Shown piece after piece: positions 6,447 to 8,213 of a stretch of DNA of 8,213 nucleotides. The first letter of the stretch is position 1; the number at the start of each line of letters is the position of its first letter. Both the position numbers and the translations under genes were made by a program. The stretch spans positions 1 through 8,213 of the forward strand of contig JAKLQB010000013.1 of assembly GCA_022013615.1 (NCBI GenBank). Direction: 5' to 3'. The stretch is from Desulfobacterales bacterium. Lineage in GTDB: Bacteria > Desulfobacterota > DSM-4660 > Desulfatiglandales > Desulfatiglandaceae. The notes beneath the pieces are model-generated. The model made no database searches and was not told where the DNA came from. It saw only the letters and a program-made list of their open reading frames with translations.

Positions 6447-6860
6447 ATGAAAAGATATGCTGTTACTGACAAATTAGCGGATAAAAATTTATACCCCAAG
6501 GAAAACTTCCATCAATACTATAGCGTAGAGGTTTGGATAGATGGACTGGATGTTCCCTATCAATTTAAGATCTGGCAAATCACGTCCGGATGTGCCTGGG
6601 TCCTTGCCAAAAAAGATTCAAATATTATACCTCTTTTAAAGGTAGGGGACATTTTGGATATCAAATGCTATCCTGTCAACCAACTTTTCCCCCCCGAGTG
6701 TCTCGAAACAACGATTCGATATGTTTCAATGACTGATACGGGACGATTCAAAGGCCATTGCTTAATCGCGTTGGAATTTTCAGAAAACCAGGATAGGAAA
6801 CAACCCCATCAGGCATACGGAGCACGACTCTCTCAAGCGTTTACACAAGACACGGTATAA
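6447..6860 (+). CDS. PilZ-like protein lacking clear c-di-GMP motifs
   Basis: The product has about 137 residues, is soluble, and has no signal peptide or membrane helix. Its middle looks like a PilZ-type beta barrel: alternating hydrophobic strands, LLKVGDILDIKCYP in the place of the usual xxxGDxLxLxL strand, then IRYVSMTDTGRFKGHCLIALEF, resembling the closing 'I.....G....G..F' strands. The usual PilZ ligand signature, RxxxR followed by (D/N)xSxxG, is not evident: the corresponding stretch reads HQYYSVEV and then ITSGCAWVL. It may therefore be a non-binding PilZ or an unrelated small barrel. ATG 6447 is preferred because GAGG (6436-6439) lies 7 nt upstream; GTG 6441, two codons earlier, is possible. 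It is monocistronic by appearance, with a strong promoter upstream and 310 nt of non-coding sequence after it. The fold assignment is by eye and moderate. Confidence 0.72.
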   Translation: MKRYAVTDKLADKNLYPKENFHQYYSVEVWIDGLDVPYQFKIWQITSGCAWVLAKKDSNIIPLLKVGDILDIKCYPVNQLFPPECLETTIRYVSMTDTGRFKGHCLIALEFSENQDRKQPHQAYGARLSQAFTQDTV

Positions 6861-7035
6861 CGGCCACCCCTCCCTGAACTGCCCTCCTTGAAATGAAAAA
6901 CAAGGTCAAAAATATCCTATAAAGTGTGTAATCTCTTACCAATAAGTGAAATCCATTTTCCCATCAAATGTTATAATTTTGCATGTTTCCCTGTCACACT
7001 TTCTGTAATACCAAAGTAACTAATTAAAATTATAA

Positions 7036-7081
7036 ACGATATTTGGAACGAGAGGCCGTGGCAGATGTTTTGCAATATCGT
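7036..7081. repeat. 8-bp inverted repeat in the DUF5658 leader
   Basis: ACGATATT (7036-7043) and AATATCGT (7074-7081) are exact reverse complements separated by 30 bases, and an A-run follows. They could form a long-looped stem in the RNA or be a binding site. Confidence 0.45.
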
Positions 7082-7126
7082 AAAAAAGATATGCCAATAG
7101 GACGTGCTCTTCAAGTATTTCATTAT

Positions 7127-7159
7127 CCTCCCCGCTGTTTCAGCGGAAATGTGGCGAGG
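7127..7159 (+). promoter_or_regulatory. hairpin that may cover the DUF5658 Shine-Dalgarno
   Basis: CCGCTG (7132-7137) pairs perfectly with CAGCGG (7141-7146) around a TTT loop. The flanking CCTC (7127-7130) can pair with GAGG (7156-7159), which is the only Shine-Dalgarno-like sequence before the ATG at 7171 (11-nt spacing). Pairing would hide the ribosome site. It is suggestive of translational control, not proof. Confidence 0.4.
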
Positions 7160-7170
7160 TTTTAAGTTCA

Positions 7171-7650
7171 ATGGATTCAGTTCCAGACAAGTTACCCTCC
7201 TTTGAAAGACGCTCTGGCTATGATCGTCGGCACAGAAAGCTGGGCATATTAAGCAAGTACTGGTTTACGGGGAGACGTGCGGCAGTCAGGAGAGAGGAAG
7301 ACGAGCAGAGGTCTTATGCAATTGACAGGCACAGCTCTAAGACATTTGCTGTAATTCTGCTCATTGTAATGCTTAGCGTAATAGATGCGATACTTACGCT
7401 GCACCTGGTCGATCGTGGGGCAACAGAACTAAACCCGATAATGGACTATTACCTCGGTCATGGCCCGCTTGCGTTTTTCTGGGTGAAATACATGTTGACT
7501 TCGGCAGCCCTCATTATCGTATTGACTAACAAGACTGCCTGCCTGTTTAATACCAGATTTCAGGTAAAGGTCCTCTTTGTAGTTTTTTTGGTCCCTTTCG
7601 TTTTGGTTATTCAGTGGGAACTATACCTGTTATATAGTGTCTATCCATAA
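7171..7650 (+). CDS. DUF5658-family small membrane protein
   Basis: The 159-residue protein has a basic, arginine-rich cytoplasmic N-terminus (ERRSGYDRR, TGRRAAVRR) and three predicted membrane helices at about 58-79, 99-118 and 133-155. The segment DAILTLHLVDRGATELNPIM (72-91) holds the polar residues characteristic of DUF5658: D72, then E86, N88, P89 and M91 at the membrane edge, followed by K106 in the second helix. The family has no assigned function; the conserved charged residues inside the membrane hint at a transporter-like or enzyme-like role, but this is speculation. The ATG is preceded by GAGG at an 11-nt spacing inside a possible hairpin. No partner gene is evident: the gene upstream is 310 nt away and the ORF downstream about 250 nt away. 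Confidence 0.83.
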   Translation: MDSVPDKLPSFERRSGYDRRHRKLGILSKYWFTGRRAAVRREEDEQRSYAIDRHSSKTFAVILLIVMLSVIDAILTLHLVDRGATELNPIMDYYLGHGPLAFFWVKYMLTSAALIIVLTNKTACLFNTRFQVKVLFVVFLVPFVLVIQWELYLLYSVYP

Positions 7651-7898
7651 ATTAGGAATTAAAGAATTGAAGGAATTCTTAGGGTTGTTGCCCCCCACCT
7701 CTTTGTTCAAGTGTGCCATAGCAGGTATGGTAAAAAACAGAAACCGACACTGGTTTGGCTGGAGTAGTGGAATTTGTTCGCCCTCACGATGTGTTACGAA
7801 TAGGTGAAGCAGAACTTACAAACATCATTTATTCATTCTGGCATGATCAACTCTATACTGTAACGATTTGGACACAGAATTACTCAAACTAGGAGGCA
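7651..7898 (+). other. intergenic region with an open but startless frame
   Basis: Just after the DUF5658 stop is an AT-rich stem, AAGAATT (7662-7668) with AATTCTT (7674-7680), not followed by a T-run. From 7734 to 7889 a frame stays open for 52 codons, ends in TAG at 7890-7892, and is in the same frame as the next ORF. It has no ATG, only TTG 7755 and GTG 7767. It may be chance or the remains of a longer gene. AGGAGG at 7891-7896 is the ribosome-site candidate for the next ORF. Confidence 0.4.
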
Positions 7899-8132
7899 TT
7901 GCGCAGTGCGGCTTTTGAGCAATTTGCTGAGAGTTCTCGAGGGAATGAGTCCATAGAACGCTATATCTGGACTGATAGACTAACGGACAGGATGCTGGAA
8001 TATGTAAAAGAAGGCGAGTACGGAATGCTGTGGATGAGATCCCGAGACCTGGACAGAAAACTGAAGTTATCAAAATATGATGCTTCCATTTCTTATATTA
8101 AATGGCTAAGATCACGAGAACTGGAGAAGTAA
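7899..8132 (+). CDS. small hypothetical protein, possible winged-helix fold
   Basis: I do not recognise a family. The 77-residue frame is rich in charged residues and helical in appearance. Residues 33-76 (MLEYVKEGEYG, then SRDLDRKLKLSKYDASISYI, then KWLRSRELEK) resemble a short helix-turn-helix with 'S-R-D-L' opening the second helix and 'L-R-S-R-E-L' ending the recognition helix, as in small winged-helix DNA-binding proteins; this is by eye and tentative. The start is doubtful. TTG 7899 lies only 2 nt after a very good AGGAGG (7891-7896), while GTG 7906, at a proper 9-nt distance, is in another frame that stops after 16 codons. A one-base shift near 7940-7955 would join that GTG to this frame. 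A terminator-like hairpin follows the stop by 5 nt, which favours a real expressed gene. Confidence 0.5.
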   Translation: MRSAAFEQFAESSRGNESIERYIWTDRLTDRMLEYVKEGEYGMLWMRSRDLDRKLKLSKYDASISYIKWLRSRELEK

Positions 8133-8137
8133 AGAAT

Positions 8138-8160
8138 CCAGGCCCTCAGGACCTGGTTTT
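8138..8160 (+). terminator. likely intrinsic terminator
   Basis: CCAGG (8138-8142) pairs with CCTGG (8152-8156) around a 9-nt loop and is followed by TTTT, then GC and a further TTTT to 8166. It lies 5 nt after the stop of the small ORF. The stem is only 5 bp, so efficiency is uncertain. Confidence 0.6.
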
Positions 8161-8166
8161 GCTTTT

Positions 8167-8183
8167 GCCCCCTGAAAGGGGGC
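8167..8183. repeat. GC-rich hairpin
   Basis: GCCCCC-TGAAA-GGGGGC is a perfect 6-bp stem of six G-C pairs with a 5-base loop. TTTT precedes it at 8163-8166, so with its AAAA complement it is not a standard terminator on either strand: on the plus strand TGGGTTC follows, and the preceding T-run reads as A on the minus strand. Confidence 0.6.
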
Positions 8184-8187
8184 TGGG

Positions 8188-8212
8188 TTCTTGCCCTCTT
8201 AGAAGGCAAGAA
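8188..8212. repeat. 8-bp hairpin at the window edge
   Basis: TTCTTGCC (8188-8195) and GGCAAGAA (8205-8212) are exact reverse complements around a 9-base loop. On the minus strand the stem ends in TTGCC then GAACCC, without a T-run. It is the third hairpin within 75 bp, and the series may go on outside the window. Confidence 0.55.
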
Positions 8213-8213
8213 A

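Larger units (their letters stand above)
6861..7170. other. AT-rich intergenic region and leader before DUF5658 gene
   Basis: No credible ORF is present; a 66-residue minus-strand frame is unlikely. A perfect TATAAT lies at 6972-6977 but has no -35 partner at the right distance. The region holds a weak 5-bp stem (CCTTG 6886-6890 with CAAGG 6901-6905) not followed by a T-run, an 8-bp inverted repeat at 7036-7081 and a hairpin next to the ribosome binding site at 7127-7159. No terminator for the PilZ-like gene is clear. Confidence 0.6.

Noticed and set aside
6886..6905. CCTTG...CAAGG stem after the PilZ-like gene as a terminator
   Set aside because: The stem is only 5 bp, the loop is 10 nt and no T-run follows on the plus strand.
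6971..7171. 66-codon minus-strand ORF in the intergenic region
   Set aside because: There is no ribosome site, its composition is that of AT-rich spacer, and it overlaps the structured leader of the DUF5658 gene.
7722..7808. 26-codon ORF starting at ATG 7728
   Set aside because: It is short, has only a poor GCAGG ribosome site touching the start and shows no recognisable features.
7825..8073. 82-codon minus-strand ORF opposite the small ORF
   Set aside because: It lacks a ribosome site and recognisable motifs; the plus-strand frame has an AGGAGG nearby and a terminator after it.

Overview
The window looks like chromosomal DNA from a Gram-negative bacterium, most likely a Desulfobacterota (deltaproteobacterial, sulfate-reducer-type) lineage. 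LapA and LapB imply lipopolysaccharide. The mix of a UPF0280 protein, an extended FmdB-type zinc ribbon, an Ap4A-phosphorylase-like HIT protein and a DUF5658 membrane protein fits that group. This placement comes from gene content alone and is tentative.

Positions 1-4571 hold a compact minus-strand operon, read from right to left: YfcE/MJ0936-type metallophosphoesterase, HIT-family nucleotide hydrolase/phosphorylase, lapA, lapB and mutS. The junctions are 3 nt, a 4-nt ATGA overlap, 52 nt (including stop-codon boundaries) and 1 nt, so co-transcription is likely. MutS runs off the left edge just before its Walker A motif. The operon joins envelope quality control (LapA/LapB, which govern LpxC turnover in E. 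coli) with nucleotide housekeeping and mismatch repair. A candidate minus-strand promoter lies near 4699-4726. A short tandem repeat (9-10 bp units) sits exactly at the 5' end of the first gene.

Positions 4572-4913 form a divergent intergenic region. To its right is an FmdB-family zinc-ribbon gene (+), which converges with a UPF0280/ApbE-like gene (-) across only 15 nt. Upstream of the UPF0280 gene is a perfect 9-bp inverted repeat, with arms 41 bp apart centre to centre, around a weak promoter-like element.

Positions 6240-8213 are more AT-rich and gene-poor, and look like accessory DNA. They contain a PilZ-like protein that seems to lack the c-di-GMP-binding signature, a three-helix DUF5658 membrane protein with a structured leader, and a small possible winged-helix ORF of uncertain start. 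A cluster of three hairpins, the first terminator-like, ends the window.

I saw no tRNA, rRNA, CRISPR array, transposase or prophage gene. I found no convincing new multi-gene system. The best leads are the MutS insertion, the tandem repeat at the operon start, the looping-type inverted repeat and the degenerate PilZ-like protein.
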